From: M3007 sp038246345 | GTDB lineage: Bacteria; Bacteroidota; Bacteroidia; Chitinophagales; Saprospiraceae | Length of the DNA stretch: 33,428 bases | NCBI GenBank assembly: GCA_038246345.1 | Contig: JBBRWA010000021.1 | Location: 1 to 33,428, forward strand | Reading direction: 5' to 3' | Shown: positions 1-7,378 of the stretch, piece after piece | Layout of the letters: each line of letters begins with the position of its first letter | How positions within the stretch are numbered: the stretch's first letter is position 1 | The notes under the pieces: generated by a model | What the model was told of the DNA's origin: nothing | The model's input: the letters and a program-made list of their open reading frames with translations, nothing else | Databases searched by the model: none | Program-made: the position numbers and the translations under genes

Positions 1-2
1 CC

Positions 3-1241
3 GACAGCATTTACGGAGAAAGCATTTTCACCCGGCGTGCTGAATTGCTCAGCAAATACCAACTGCCAATTGCTGCCCGGCGCGTAATGCTTGATGCCTC
101 TTGGAACCTGCACGACCAGGATTCATACTATGGAACCACCCCGTTTTTCGCGCAACAGCAGGTAGCTTTCGGCCAGCTGAGCAGCGACTTGCCGTTGGGA
201 AAACGCCACGATGCGCTCTTAGGCATTGCCTTGCGCTATACAGGCTACGATGACAATACGCCCGTAACAGCCACGCCCGACGGCTCCGGCAACCAGCCTT
301 CCAGCGTCTGGCTACCTGGTATTTTCCTGCAAGACGAAATTGCGTTCAACCTACAACATGTCCTGTTGCTCGGCCTCCGCTACGATTACAACAGTTTGCA
401 CGGCAATATTTTTACGCCCCGTGTCAGTTGGAAATGGGCCAGAAACCCCCAAAATATCCTGCGCCTGACGGCGGGATCCGGCTATCGGGTTGCCAATATT
501 TTCACGGAAGATCACGCCGCGCTCACGGGCGCACGGGAAGTTGTGGTGGAAGAGAACTTGCTGCCCGAGCGTTCCTGGAACGGCAACCTGAACTATGTCT
601 GCAAATTTTTTCCTAAAAACTCGGGGTTCATCGGCCTGGATGCTTCGCTCTTTTACACCTATTTCAGCAACCAGATCATGCCCGACTACAACACGGACCC
701 AAACAAAGTAATATACCGAAACCTCAATGGTCATGCGGTGTCGTCGGGGCTATCGTTGAACCTCGATTTTAATTTCCTGAACGGCATGAAAATCATAGCG
801 GGCGCAACAGCCTTGAATGTGTATCGCATCGAAAAAAGTATCAGGCTTCCCCAACTTTTCGCCCCGCCGCTCACAGCGACTTGGACGGTTACTTACCCCA
901 TCACACCCTGGGGACTGAGCATCGACTATACCGGCAACCTGAACAGCCCCATGCACCTGCCCGTGTTGCCGAACGACCCGCGTCCGGAACAATCGCCTTG
1001 GTTTTCCATCCACAATGTGCAGGTCACCAAGAACTTGAAACATGGGCTGGAGCTGTACGCTGGCTTGAAAAACATCTTTGGGTTCTATCCGAAGGAGGCG
1101 GTTATTTTGCGCGCATTCGACCCGTTCGACAAGCAAATAGACCAGAACAACCCACATGACCACACCTTCGATCCGAGTTATAATTACGCACCGATTCAGC
1201 GGCAAAGGTTATTGCTGGGTTTGCGCTGGACGATGCCTTAA
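3..1241 (+). CDS. TonB-dependent receptor, C-terminal part (5' end outside window)
   Basis: The frame is open to the left edge of the window, so only about 412 C-terminal residues are present; the TTG at 45 is not a real start. The first visible residues (DSIYGESIFTRR) and later segments such as SGYRVANIF and ERSWNGNLNY are typical of the beta-barrel of TonB-dependent outer membrane receptors. Alternating hydrophobic/polar strands with many aromatic residues continue to the end. The protein would import a ligand across the outer membrane using TonB/ExbBD energy. The plug domain and any N-terminal carboxypeptidase-like domain lie outside the window, so the ligand cannot be inferred. The stop codon overlaps by 3 nt the stop of the convergent gene on the other strand, and no terminator hairpin separates them. 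Confidence 0.85.
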   Translation, partial: DSIYGESIFTRRAELLSKYQLPIAARRVMLDASWNLHDQDSYYGTTPFFAQQQVAFGQLSSDLPLGKRHDALLGIALRYTGYDDNTPVTATPDGSGNQPSSVWLPGIFLQDEIAFNLQHVLLLGLRYDYNSLHGNIFTPRVSWKWARNPQNILRLTAGSGYRVANIFTEDHAALTGAREVVVEENLLPERSWNGNLNYVCKFFPKNSGFIGLDASLFYTYFSNQIMPDYNTDPNKVIYRNLNGHAVSSGLSLNLDFNFLNGMKIIAGATALNVYRIEKSIRLPQLFAPPLTATWTVTYPITPWGLSIDYTGNLNSPMHLPVLPNDPRPEQSPWFSIHNVQVTKNLKHGLELYAGLKNIFGFYPKEAVILRAFDPFDKQIDQNNPHDHTFDPSYNYAPIQRQRLLLGLRWTMP

Positions 1242-1810
1242 TTAAATATCACCGCTCCTGTTTCTGCCCTCAAGGTGTCGCCATTGGATTTTACCCATTG
1301 AATGCTGAAATGGTACGGCTCTCCGAGGAATTTAGGCCGTTGATCGGTGGTGATGGAATATTCGTTGCCTTTATAACGGAATTTTTCTGGCTTGAAGCCT
1401 TCATTTGACAGCGGTGCTACAATATCCCCTTGTGTTTGTCCCCAAAAAACAGAACGCAGCGATGCGCCTGCGGGCAGGGTATCATTGAAGTTTTTGTCCG
1501 CAAAAACATCCATGGATACGGGCGCGTATTTGTCGCCGTTATCGCCATTCTCTGCACAACTACAGCCGTAGGCGGCTGTGAACAGGCTAAATCGGGGGCT
1601 AACCTGTGCTACAAATAAAACTGAATCGGGCCGTATGGTGATCTCAAATGAAACACTGGGATTGGGATCGTTGGTTTCAAGTTCGATGTTTTTGTAGTCG
1701 ATGTAGGGGAATTCAGGGTTGGGGCAGTCGCAGATATCGCAGGCTTCAGCAAAATGCAGCAGTACATAAATTGCGAACAAAAAAGTGATCTTGGACGCTG
1801 GAGATTTCAT
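1238..1810 (-). CDS. Hypothetical secreted protein with Cys-rich N-terminus
   Basis: 190 residues from the ATG at 1810. A longer reading to 1927 is possible, but it would begin upstream of a perfect TAnnTTTG promoter element at 1843-1850, so the internal ATG is preferred. It starts with a signal peptide (MKSPASKITFLFAIYVLLHF) followed by AEA and a cysteine-rich stretch, CDICDCPNPEF. A second CSC motif lies in the middle. The lipobox is poor, so cleavage by signal peptidase I with export to periplasm or surface seems more likely than a lipoprotein. I do not recognise the family. The gene converges on the TonB-dependent receptor with a 3-nt overlap; a functional link is not shown. Confidence 0.6.
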   Translation of the reverse strand: MKSPASKITFLFAIYVLLHFAEACDICDCPNPEFPYIDYKNIELETNDPNPSVSFEITIRPDSVLFVAQVSPRFSLFTAAYGCSCAENGDNGDKYAPVSMDVFADKNFNDTLPAGASLRSVFWGQTQGDIVAPLSNEGFKPEKFRYKGNEYSITTDQRPKFLGEPYHFSIQWVKSNGDTLRAETGAVIFN

Positions 1811-1842
1811 AATGGATCGTTTTTGTGTCGTGAAAAGTTGAA

Positions 1843-1850
1843 CAAAAATA
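1843..1850 (-). promoter_or_regulatory. Candidate -7 promoter element TATTTTTG
   Basis: On the minus strand this is a perfect match to the Bacteroidota -7 consensus TAnnTTTG, 33 nt before the ATG at 1810. It supports the shorter start of the secreted-protein gene. No clear -33 element was verified. Confidence 0.4.
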
Positions 1851-1952
1851 AGCCGAATGGATAGACGAGCAAGTCTGGAAAATGAATAATGCAGGCACAA
1901 GTGCATTTTTATTTCACACAACGACACAACGTGCGATATTCCCCCCTAAAGT

Positions 1953-1988
1953 ACAAGGGCCATCTCGATGATTCGAGATGGCCCTTGT
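1953..1988 (-). terminator. Perfect 16-bp hairpin, probable terminator of the repeat-protein gene
   Basis: ACAAGGGCCATCTCGA at 1953-1968 is exactly complementary to 1973-1988, with the 4-nt loop TGAT. It begins 24 nt after the stop codon of the minus-strand gene ending at 2013. The U-tract following it on the minus strand is weak (ACTTTAG), so it may also act as an RNA 3'-end stabiliser. It lies upstream of the next minus-strand gene. Confidence 0.65.
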
Positions 1989-2012
1989 TAATGACGCCTA
2001 GCTTGATTGGGA

Positions 2013-3386
2013 TTAATAATTCACCCCAAGCGCTTTCAAGGTCTCAAAGTCGAGGTTACCAACGGGCAAGCCTTTGTCTTTTTGGAACTTGGTAAGGGCC
2101 GCTTTTGTGCGGGCACCCATGATGTTGTCGGTTGGTCCTGGCTCGTAGCCGGCTTTCACCAACGCCGCCTGGATTTGGCGAACAGTGTAGCCTGTTACTT
2201 TTTCGCCACAGAGCACTTCGCGCCACTCGGTGAAGCCGCCTGGCTTAACGAGTTTGCGCTTCGTAATCGTGGTGTACTCAGCAGGGATATCTTCGCTGCG
2301 GGTAGTCGCTGCAGATTTCAATACACGTGATGTTTGTGTATTGTATTCCGCAGGAATTGCTTCTTCGCGGGAGCTTGCAGGCGCTTTTACAACTTGCTTG
2401 CTAACGGTAGCATATTCCGCAGGAATTTCCACTTCATTCACGGAAGCAGGTGTTTTCAACACTTGTTTCTTTACAGTAGCATACTCAGCAGGAATCACTT
2501 CATCGCGGGTAGAAGCTGCTGTTTTTACTTTGCGCACGGTCATTGTCTTGTACTCGGCAGGAATAACTTCGTCGCGGGTTGTGGCAGGTGTTTTCACCTT
2601 GCGAACGATGCGGGAGCCCATTACAGCAGGAACTTCTGTTGTTTTGGTGCAACCAGCATCCGCCACGCCAGAACCGTCGCAGCCTTTGTTGACGCGCTTG
2701 GTAATGGTTTGGTATTCAGCAGGTGTTTCAACCAAACACCATACGAGGCAATCGTCTGGGTTGGCGCTGAGGCAGTTGGCATCGGCGCGCTTTTTTACCC
2801 ACTTGGTAGAAGTAGGCTTGGTTTCTAAGCGCTCGGTAACGTTCTCGTACTTCGGCAGCAACACATCTATTTTAGTGTAAGCAGCATCCTTAACGTAGGA
2901 TTCTGTTACATTTTCATAAACGGCTGGAACCTCGATGACACGTTTGCTTTCAGCTTTGGTCATAATACGCTCTGTTACCGTCTCGTATTCAGCTGGAACA
3001 GAAATAACGCGCTTGCTTTCTGGCTTGATCATCACGCGCTCATCAACGGTCTCGTATTGGGCAGGAACTGGAACAAGGCGCTTGCTGGCAGCTTTTACCA
3101 GCAATTGCTCCGTAACAGTTTCGTACTGTGCGGGCACTGCGATGATACGCTTGCTGACAGCTTTTACCTCAACTTGCTCCGTCTTGGTATCGTATACGGC
3201 TGGAATAGCAATCGTTTTTTTGGAGGCGGCTTTTACCAATACCTGCTCTGTGACATTGTCATAAGTATCAGGAATAAGGCACTTTGCATAGCATTTGCCG
3301 GGCTGCGCGTTTTGTGGGCCTTCTTGTGCGAAAGCCATGGTTGCAAAGCCCATAAAAAGAGGGAGTAAGTACTTCAATTTTCCCAT
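2013..3386 (-). CDS. Secreted 23-residue-repeat protein with C-terminal peptidoglycan-binding domain
   Basis: 457 residues. A signal peptide (MGKLKYLLPLFMGFATMAFA, then Q) leads into about fourteen tandem units of 23 residues between roughly 40 and 390. Each unit starts like VPAEYETVTE or IPAEYATV and carries a lysine-rich second half such as VKAASKR. Two units in the middle carry insertions with paired cysteines (CLSANPDDCLVWC and a GCDG...GC segment), which could form disulfides. The last 60 residues (GYTVRQIQAALVKAGY ... TKAALTKFQKDKGLPVG) match the PG_binding_1 fold. The likely role is a periplasmic or outer-membrane-anchored filament that grips the cell wall. The repeats are highly similar at DNA level, which suggests recent unit duplication. 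No partner gene is adjacent. The function of the repeat itself is unknown to me. Confidence 0.75.
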   Translation of the reverse strand: MGKLKYLLPLFMGFATMAFAQEGPQNAQPGKCYAKCLIPDTYDNVTEQVLVKAASKKTIAIPAVYDTKTEQVEVKAVSKRIIAVPAQYETVTEQLLVKAASKRLVPVPAQYETVDERVMIKPESKRVISVPAEYETVTERIMTKAESKRVIEVPAVYENVTESYVKDAAYTKIDVLLPKYENVTERLETKPTSTKWVKKRADANCLSANPDDCLVWCLVETPAEYQTITKRVNKGCDGSGVADAGCTKTTEVPAVMGSRIVRKVKTPATTRDEVIPAEYKTMTVRKVKTAASTRDEVIPAEYATVKKQVLKTPASVNEVEIPAEYATVSKQVVKAPASSREEAIPAEYNTQTSRVLKSAATTRSEDIPAEYTTITKRKLVKPGGFTEWREVLCGEKVTGYTVRQIQAALVKAGYEPGPTDNIMGARTKAALTKFQKDKGLPVGNLDFETLKALGVNY

Positions 3387-3410
3387 GTTTGTGTGTGAAA
3401 TTGGTTAACG

Positions 3411-3418
3411 TAAAATTA
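3411..3418 (-). promoter_or_regulatory. Candidate -7 element TAATTTTA
   Basis: Seven of eight bases match TAnnTTTG, 25 nt before the ATG of the repeat protein at 3386. This spacing resembles that of better matches elsewhere in the window, but the AT-rich context makes chance plausible. Confidence 0.25.
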
Positions 3419-3447
3419 GTGAATGGGTACAAAAAAATGGTTTCATG

Positions 3448-3488
3448 ATTTCAGGTTTCAAGGTTTCAGGTTGTGGAGATGGTTAAAC
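3448..3488. repeat. Short TTTCAGG-type intergenic repeat
   Basis: This stretch between two minus-strand genes contains repeated GGTTTCA-like words (ATTTCAGGTTTCAAGGTTTC). They are the same words as in the arms of the larger palindromic repeats at 10811-10957 and 13761-13895, but without their central core. The rest of the 222-nt gap (3387-3608) holds nothing recognisable besides a weak promoter candidate. Confidence 0.5.
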
Positions 3489-3608
3489 CTTGGAACTTGA
3501 TGTATTCAGAAGGGTGTGCGTTCAGAAGGGTGGTTATTGCGCAAAAGTAAACATAATAAATACCGAAACTGCAAATTTTTACATGAATTCTTGCTTAATA
3601 TTTCGCTT

Positions 3609-4820
3609 TTATGGCCTGGAGGCCTTCGGATAACAGATGAAATGTTTTGTAACTACCTGAGTATAAAGCGGCACATCAGAACATTTATCAATGGGTAATA
3701 TTTGGCCGTTTTTGAATAATATTTTGATTTGCTCTTTGGAATCATCATAGGCACGGTTGCTTTCCGATCCTCGGAATACCAAATAGTCTAAGTCGGCTGC
3801 TGTGCCCAATTGCTTGCTTAGACTTTCCCGGACTTCCAGTTCGGACTCCGCAGAAACTGGATTATTGTGCCACTCCAGCCTGAACAACTTCCGCTCCAAC
3901 AATCCTTTAGACAAAAAAGCAAGGGTAAAGTCACTCGATTCCGTCCAGTATTTTACCGCCTGGGTAATATCATTGTCATCGAGACGCGCAAACTGCGCCA
4001 GCATTTCAAGTGGGTCGCTGTCCTCCCCTGGTTTTTTGTACAGAAACCAGCCCAAATGCCGGGGCACTTCCAGGGCTTCTCCCTTTAACGCCAACATACG
4101 CGCCCGCTTGAGCGTGTGGATCAGCATTTTTTCCGCCGCAACCCCTGTTTTGTGCAAATACACTTGCCAGTACATGAGCCGCCGCGCCATCAGGAATTTT
4201 TCGATGCTGTAAATGCCTTTTTCTTCCACGACCAACTGCCCATCAATCACTGCCAACATCTTGATGATTCGATCGTAGCCTATCACACCCTCGCTGACGC
4301 CAGTGAAAAAACTATCGCGGTTAAGGTAGTCCATGCGATCCATGTCGAGCTGCCCGGAGACCAGCTGATGCAGGAATTTTTTGTCGTAAGTATCCCGGAA
4401 AATACGGATGGCCAAATCCAGTCGCCCTTTGAATTCGACGTTGAGTTCCTGCATGAACAGGCTGGATATGTCCTCATGGTGCAGCTCAATCAAGGTGTGC
4501 TCCAGGGCGTGGGAAAATGGACCATGCCCGATATCATGCAATAAAATGGCAATGCAGGCTGCTTCAGCTTCTTCATCCGTGATGGGCGTGCCTTTTTGCC
4601 GAAGCGTCTCAATAGCTTGTTGCATCAGGTGCAAAGCACCCAAGGCATGGTGAAATCGGGTATGCAGGGCACCAGGATACACATAGGGCGTCAGCCCCAG
4701 CTGCCGAATGCGCCGCAACCGTTGGAAATACGGATGGTCAATAAGGTCGAGGAGAATGCCGCGTGGCACGGAGACAAAGCCGTAGACGGGGTCATTGAAG
4801 ATTTTTTGCCTGTTGTTCAT
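3609..4820 (-). CDS. HD-superfamily phosphohydrolase (COG1078/YdhJ type)
   Basis: 403 residues from the ATG at 4820; four extra codons back to a TTG at 4832 are possible but unlikely, because MNNRQKIFNDPVYGF is the usual family N-terminus. HD motifs are visible: HTRFHH (about 53-58), LLHDIGHGPFSH (about 93-104, metal-binding H95-D96) and a later LDMDRMDYLNRD segment supplying the final aspartate. This pattern belongs to the dNTPase/SAMHD1-like group, metal-dependent phosphohydrolases acting on nucleotides. The exact substrate cannot be told from sequence. Length is normal for the family. The gene is divergent from porX with 125 nt between start codons. This neighbourhood could reflect shared regulation, but nothing in the sequence proves that. 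Confidence 0.85.
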   Translation of the reverse strand: MNNRQKIFNDPVYGFVSVPRGILLDLIDHPYFQRLRRIRQLGLTPYVYPGALHTRFHHALGALHLMQQAIETLRQKGTPITDEEAEAACIAILLHDIGHGPFSHALEHTLIELHHEDISSLFMQELNVEFKGRLDLAIRIFRDTYDKKFLHQLVSGQLDMDRMDYLNRDSFFTGVSEGVIGYDRIIKMLAVIDGQLVVEEKGIYSIEKFLMARRLMYWQVYLHKTGVAAEKMLIHTLKRARMLALKGEALEVPRHLGWFLYKKPGEDSDPLEMLAQFARLDDNDITQAVKYWTESSDFTLAFLSKGLLERKLFRLEWHNNPVSAESELEVRESLSKQLGTAADLDYLVFRGSESNRAYDDSKEQIKILFKNGQILPIDKCSDVPLYTQVVTKHFICYPKASRP

Positions 4821-4945
4821 GCTGCGGGTCAAAGGTCGTGGAATTTTTACCTATTTTCCATTTCAAAAACATAAAGTACCTTGCACATTCGTTCCACTAA
4901 GCCCAAGACCTTTCCACCATATCGCCAATCCTGTAAAATATTTTC

Positions 4946-6508
4946 ATGGACAGAATTAAAATACTCTGGGCCGACGACGAGATCGACCTGCTCAAGCCCC
5001 ACATCATTTTCCTGGGAACTAAAGGCTTTGATGTTGTTACCGCCTCTAACGGCCACGATGCCGTTGAAATATACAACGAACAAGCCGACGAGATCGACTT
5101 GGTTTTCCTCGATGAGAGCATGCCTGGCCTTACTGGCCTCGAAGTGCTGCCCCGAATCAAGGAGCGCAACCCCAACGTGCCCGTCGTGATGATCACCAAA
5201 AACGAGGCGGAACACGTGATGGAAGATGCCATCGGTTCGCAGATTTCTGACTACCTCATCAAGCCTGTGAATCCCAGCCAAATACTGTTGACCCTGAAAA
5301 AAATACTGGACAACAAACGGCTGGTGAGCGAAAAAACAGCGCTCAACTACCAACAGGAGTTCCGTCAAATTTTCATGCAAATCACGGGCAACCTTGACCA
5401 TGCGGAATGGGTAGATGCCTATAAAAAAATTGTCGCCTGGGAACTCAAGGTGGATGCCAACCAGGCCAGCGGTGTCACCGACATCCTCGCCCAGCAAAAG
5501 CAACAAGCCAATACCGAATTCTCCAAATACGTGGTGCGCAACTACGGCGATTGGGTAGATGTCAAACAGGAAGTCGGCCCGGTGATGTCGCATTCGGTGC
5601 TGCGCAAACACGTTTTCCCGCATGTCAGCAATGGCACACCCACCATCCTGCTCCTGCTCGACAATCTGCGCTACGATCAGTGGAAGACCATCGAACCGAT
5701 GTTCAATGAGCAGTTTAAAACGGAAAACGAAGGTTATTTTTTCAGCATCCTGCCCACGGCTACCCAGTACAGCCGCAATGCTATCTTTGCGGGTATGATG
5801 CCTTCCGACATTGAAAAAGCGTATCCAGACAAATGGAAAAACGACACGGATGAAGGCGGCAAAAACCTGTATGAAGACTTCTTTTTGCTCAAACAACTGG
5901 AGCAAAATTTCCGCAAACCCGTAAAGTGTGAATACATCAAAGTCACCAACGTTGGGCATGGCAAGGAACTGAACGACAATATCCTGCACGCTTTGAACAA
6001 CGACCTCACGGTGATCGTGTACAATTTCATCGACATGCTTTCGCACGCCCGCACGGAAATGGAAGTGTTGAAGGAACTGGCAGGGGATGAGCCCGCGTAC
6101 CGTTCACTCACCCGCTCCTGGTTTCTGCACAGTCCGCTTTGGTCAGCTTTGCAAAAGCTCGAAGGCCGCGACGTGCAATTGTTTGTAACCACCGACCACG
6201 GCACCATCCGCGTGCAAAGCCCCTCGAAAGTGGTGGGCGATCGCGAAACAACCGCCAACCTGCGCTACAAAGTGGGCAGAAACCTGCAATACGAGCCCAA
6301 GGAAGTGCTAGCGGTGAAAGATCCCATCAAATTCGGGCTTCCACGCCCCAACATCAGCAGCACCTTCATCTTCGCCAAGGAGGACTATTTCTTCCTCTAC
6401 CCGAACAACTACAACCATTTTAACAATTACTACCGCAATACTTTTCAGCACGGGGGTATTTCGTTGGAGGAGATGATTTGTCCGATAATAAGGATGCGGA
6501 GCAAGTAG
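4946..6508 (+). CDS. porX: PorX: T9SS response regulator with PglZ phosphodiesterase domain
   Basis: 520 residues. The receiver domain (about 1-120) has acidic residues D10, D11 and E12, phospho-acceptor D56 in VFLDESMPG, T84 and K106. A helical linker follows. From about 230 a PglZ/alkaline-phosphatase-fold domain shows LLLDNLRYD (D239), T271 in LPTATQYSRN, FIDMLSH (D363, H367) and TTDHGT (D417, H418) as metal and catalytic residues. This arrangement is that of PorX, the cytoplasmic partner of the sensor kinase PorY. In other Bacteroidota PorX controls type IX secretion genes with a sigma factor, and its effector domain hydrolyses nucleotide second messengers. No porY is visible here, as is usual. 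A degenerate promoter-like word (TACCTTGC at 4877-4884) lies 61 nt upstream. Three T9SS cargo genes occur downstream in the window. Confidence 0.93.
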   Translation: MDRIKILWADDEIDLLKPHIIFLGTKGFDVVTASNGHDAVEIYNEQADEIDLVFLDESMPGLTGLEVLPRIKERNPNVPVVMITKNEAEHVMEDAIGSQISDYLIKPVNPSQILLTLKKILDNKRLVSEKTALNYQQEFRQIFMQITGNLDHAEWVDAYKKIVAWELKVDANQASGVTDILAQQKQQANTEFSKYVVRNYGDWVDVKQEVGPVMSHSVLRKHVFPHVSNGTPTILLLLDNLRYDQWKTIEPMFNEQFKTENEGYFFSILPTATQYSRNAIFAGMMPSDIEKAYPDKWKNDTDEGGKNLYEDFFLLKQLEQNFRKPVKCEYIKVTNVGHGKELNDNILHALNNDLTVIVYNFIDMLSHARTEMEVLKELAGDEPAYRSLTRSWFLHSPLWSALQKLEGRDVQLFVTTDHGTIRVQSPSKVVGDRETTANLRYKVGRNLQYEPKEVLAVKDPIKFGLPRPNISSTFIFAKEDYFFLYPNNYNHFNNYYRNTFQHGGISLEEMICPIIRMRSK

Positions 6509-6510
6509 GC

Positions 6511-6542
6511 AAGTGCGGAATGCGAATTTGGGAATGCGGAAC
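6511..6542 (+). repeat. GTGCGGAAT word cluster (inverse of the 7321-7378 array)
   Basis: Directly after the porX stop, the words GTGCGGAATGCGAATTT and GGGAATGCGGAA repeat. Their reverse complements make up the CCGCACTC array at 7321-7378, so the two clusters face each other across the gene-poor region. Confidence 0.5.
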
Positions 6543-6754
6543 GGGCTCATTGTTTCAGGGAGTGCGTGGCATTTGTCGTTGGCTCTTTTGGCCAGGAAGC
6601 CGCATGTCCAAACGTGCTAGTGGGCCGTCAAGTCATTTTCGACGGATCAATGTTGCACACAGTAACCCGGATGTTGCCCGCTAATTTACACTTGCTGGCC
6701 CATTATTGAGACGAGTCGTCGAGCCGAGTGATAATTTGTAAACCCAAATTTATC

Positions 6755-7001
6755 ATGAAAACATTTTCAATATTGTTGCTCATATTTAATGCCGCCATGT
6801 TGCTTGGACAAGAACAAGGCTCCATCTTAGAAGTAGAACATAAAAGGGTAAATCAGAAACAGCGCTGATTTTGCATCAACAACTTCAGAAGAAGCGCTTA
6901 AAGTGATTTTACTTGACGAAAAGAAAAGAAGCTATTCACCCTATGGGCAACCAAAGCCATACGATTTAAACTTAAATAAAATACTTCAACTACTAGATTA
7001 A
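6755..7001 (+). pseudogene. Frameshifted small secreted-protein gene
   Basis: From the ATG at 6755 the frame encodes a clear signal peptide (MKTFSILLLIFNAAMLLGQ) and about 18 further residues before a TGA at 6866-6868. A second frame, shifted by one base, runs on to the TAA at 7001 and reads SADFASTTSEEALKVILL followed by a lysine-rich, hydrophilic tail. The two frames overlap only in about 15 nt near 6852-6866, so one single-base change there would give a secreted protein of about 80 residues. It is either a decayed gene or a sequencing error. I do not recognise the family, and no product can be assigned. Confidence 0.5.
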
Positions 7002-7054
7002 GGTAGCGTCAAGTTTCATACCCCTAACCTGTCCCACAAGTGCCAAGCAAAGCG

Positions 7055-7170
7055 CGCTCGTTAGTGTCTGCGACCCGAAACGAGATATTGCAAGTCTGTG
7101 ACTTGAACTAAAAAACGGGCTCAAGTCACAGACTTGAAAAAACGTGACGGGTCGCAGACCCTAACGAGCG
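7055..7170. repeat. Nested inverted repeat (MITE/REP-like palindrome)
   Basis: The outer arms 7055-7077 and 7148-7170 are inverse complements over 23 nt with one mismatch (CGCTCGTTAG.GTCTGCGACCCG type). The inner arms CAAGTCTGTGACTTGA (7091-7106) and 7121-7136 are perfect over 16 nt, with a 14-nt loop. The two nested stems can form one long hairpin or cruciform. No open frame is contained, so a non-autonomous mobile or structural repeat is most likely. Confidence 0.7.
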
Positions 7171-7236
7171 AAAAAACGTGACGGGTCGCAGACCCTAACG
7201 AGCGCCCCTAACGAGCGATCGCAGACCCTACCGAGC
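7136..7236 (+). repeat. 34-bp direct repeats plus degenerate partial copies
   Basis: A 34-bp unit (GAAAAAACGTGACGGGTCGC then AGACCCTAACGAGC) occurs at 7136-7169 and again, identical, at 7170-7203. Two shortened versions follow, ending in CCTAACGAGCG and GCAGACCCTACCGAGCG. The unit contains the right outer arm of the palindrome at 7055-7170, so the array seems to have grown by duplication of that arm. Unique spacers are absent, so this is not a CRISPR array. Confidence 0.7.
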
Positions 7237-7320
7237 GAGAATTTATGACCGTTTATAAAGCCACATGACCAAAAGTGCTAACCCCAAATACCAAAACGCA
7301 AAACGGGATGATGTGCCTAT

Positions 7321-7378
7321 TCCGCACTCCGCACTCACAAATCCGCACTCCTAATTCCGCACTCCCAATTCCGCACTC
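7321..7378. repeat. CCGCACTC tandem array overlapping the MocR gene 3' end
   Basis: CCGCACTC-like words occur five times in 58 nt, the last three spaced by 14 nt with TAATT or CCAATT between them. The array runs through the stop codon (7351-7353) of the minus-strand regulator gene, so it supplies the last nine residues of that protein (SAELGVRN-like tail). Confidence 0.6.

Larger units (their letters stand above)
6509..7350. other. Repeat-rich gene-poor region between porX and the MocR gene
   Basis: About 840 nt with no intact gene. It holds a GTGCGGAAT-type word cluster at 6511-6542, a frameshifted small secreted-protein gene at 6755-7001, a nested palindrome at 7055-7170 with 34-bp direct repeats to 7204 and degenerate copies to about 7236, and the start of a CCGCACTC array at 7321. 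Both flanking genes point into it, so it is a convergent intergenic zone. The first 200 nt after porX show nothing else I can identify. Confidence 0.7.

Noticed and set aside
2230..2880. A repetitive open frame antisense to the repeat protein
   Set aside because: Its YSAGI repeats are just the reverse translation of the 23-residue units on the other strand.
4830..4837. GACCTTTG as promoter of the HD phosphohydrolase gene
   Set aside because: Seven of eight bases fit, but it is only 10 nt from the ATG, unlike the spacing at other genes.
4877..4884. porX promoter TACCTTGC
   Set aside because: One base short of the consensus and 61 nt from the ATG; too weak to list as a feature.
4847..6046. 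A 399-codon open frame antisense to porX
   Set aside because: It mirrors the codon pattern of porX, has low-complexity hydrophobic composition with no recognisable domain, and lies over a gene with well conserved motifs.
7136..7236. Possible CRISPR array
   Set aside because: Repeats are directly adjacent without unique spacers, and no cas gene is present.
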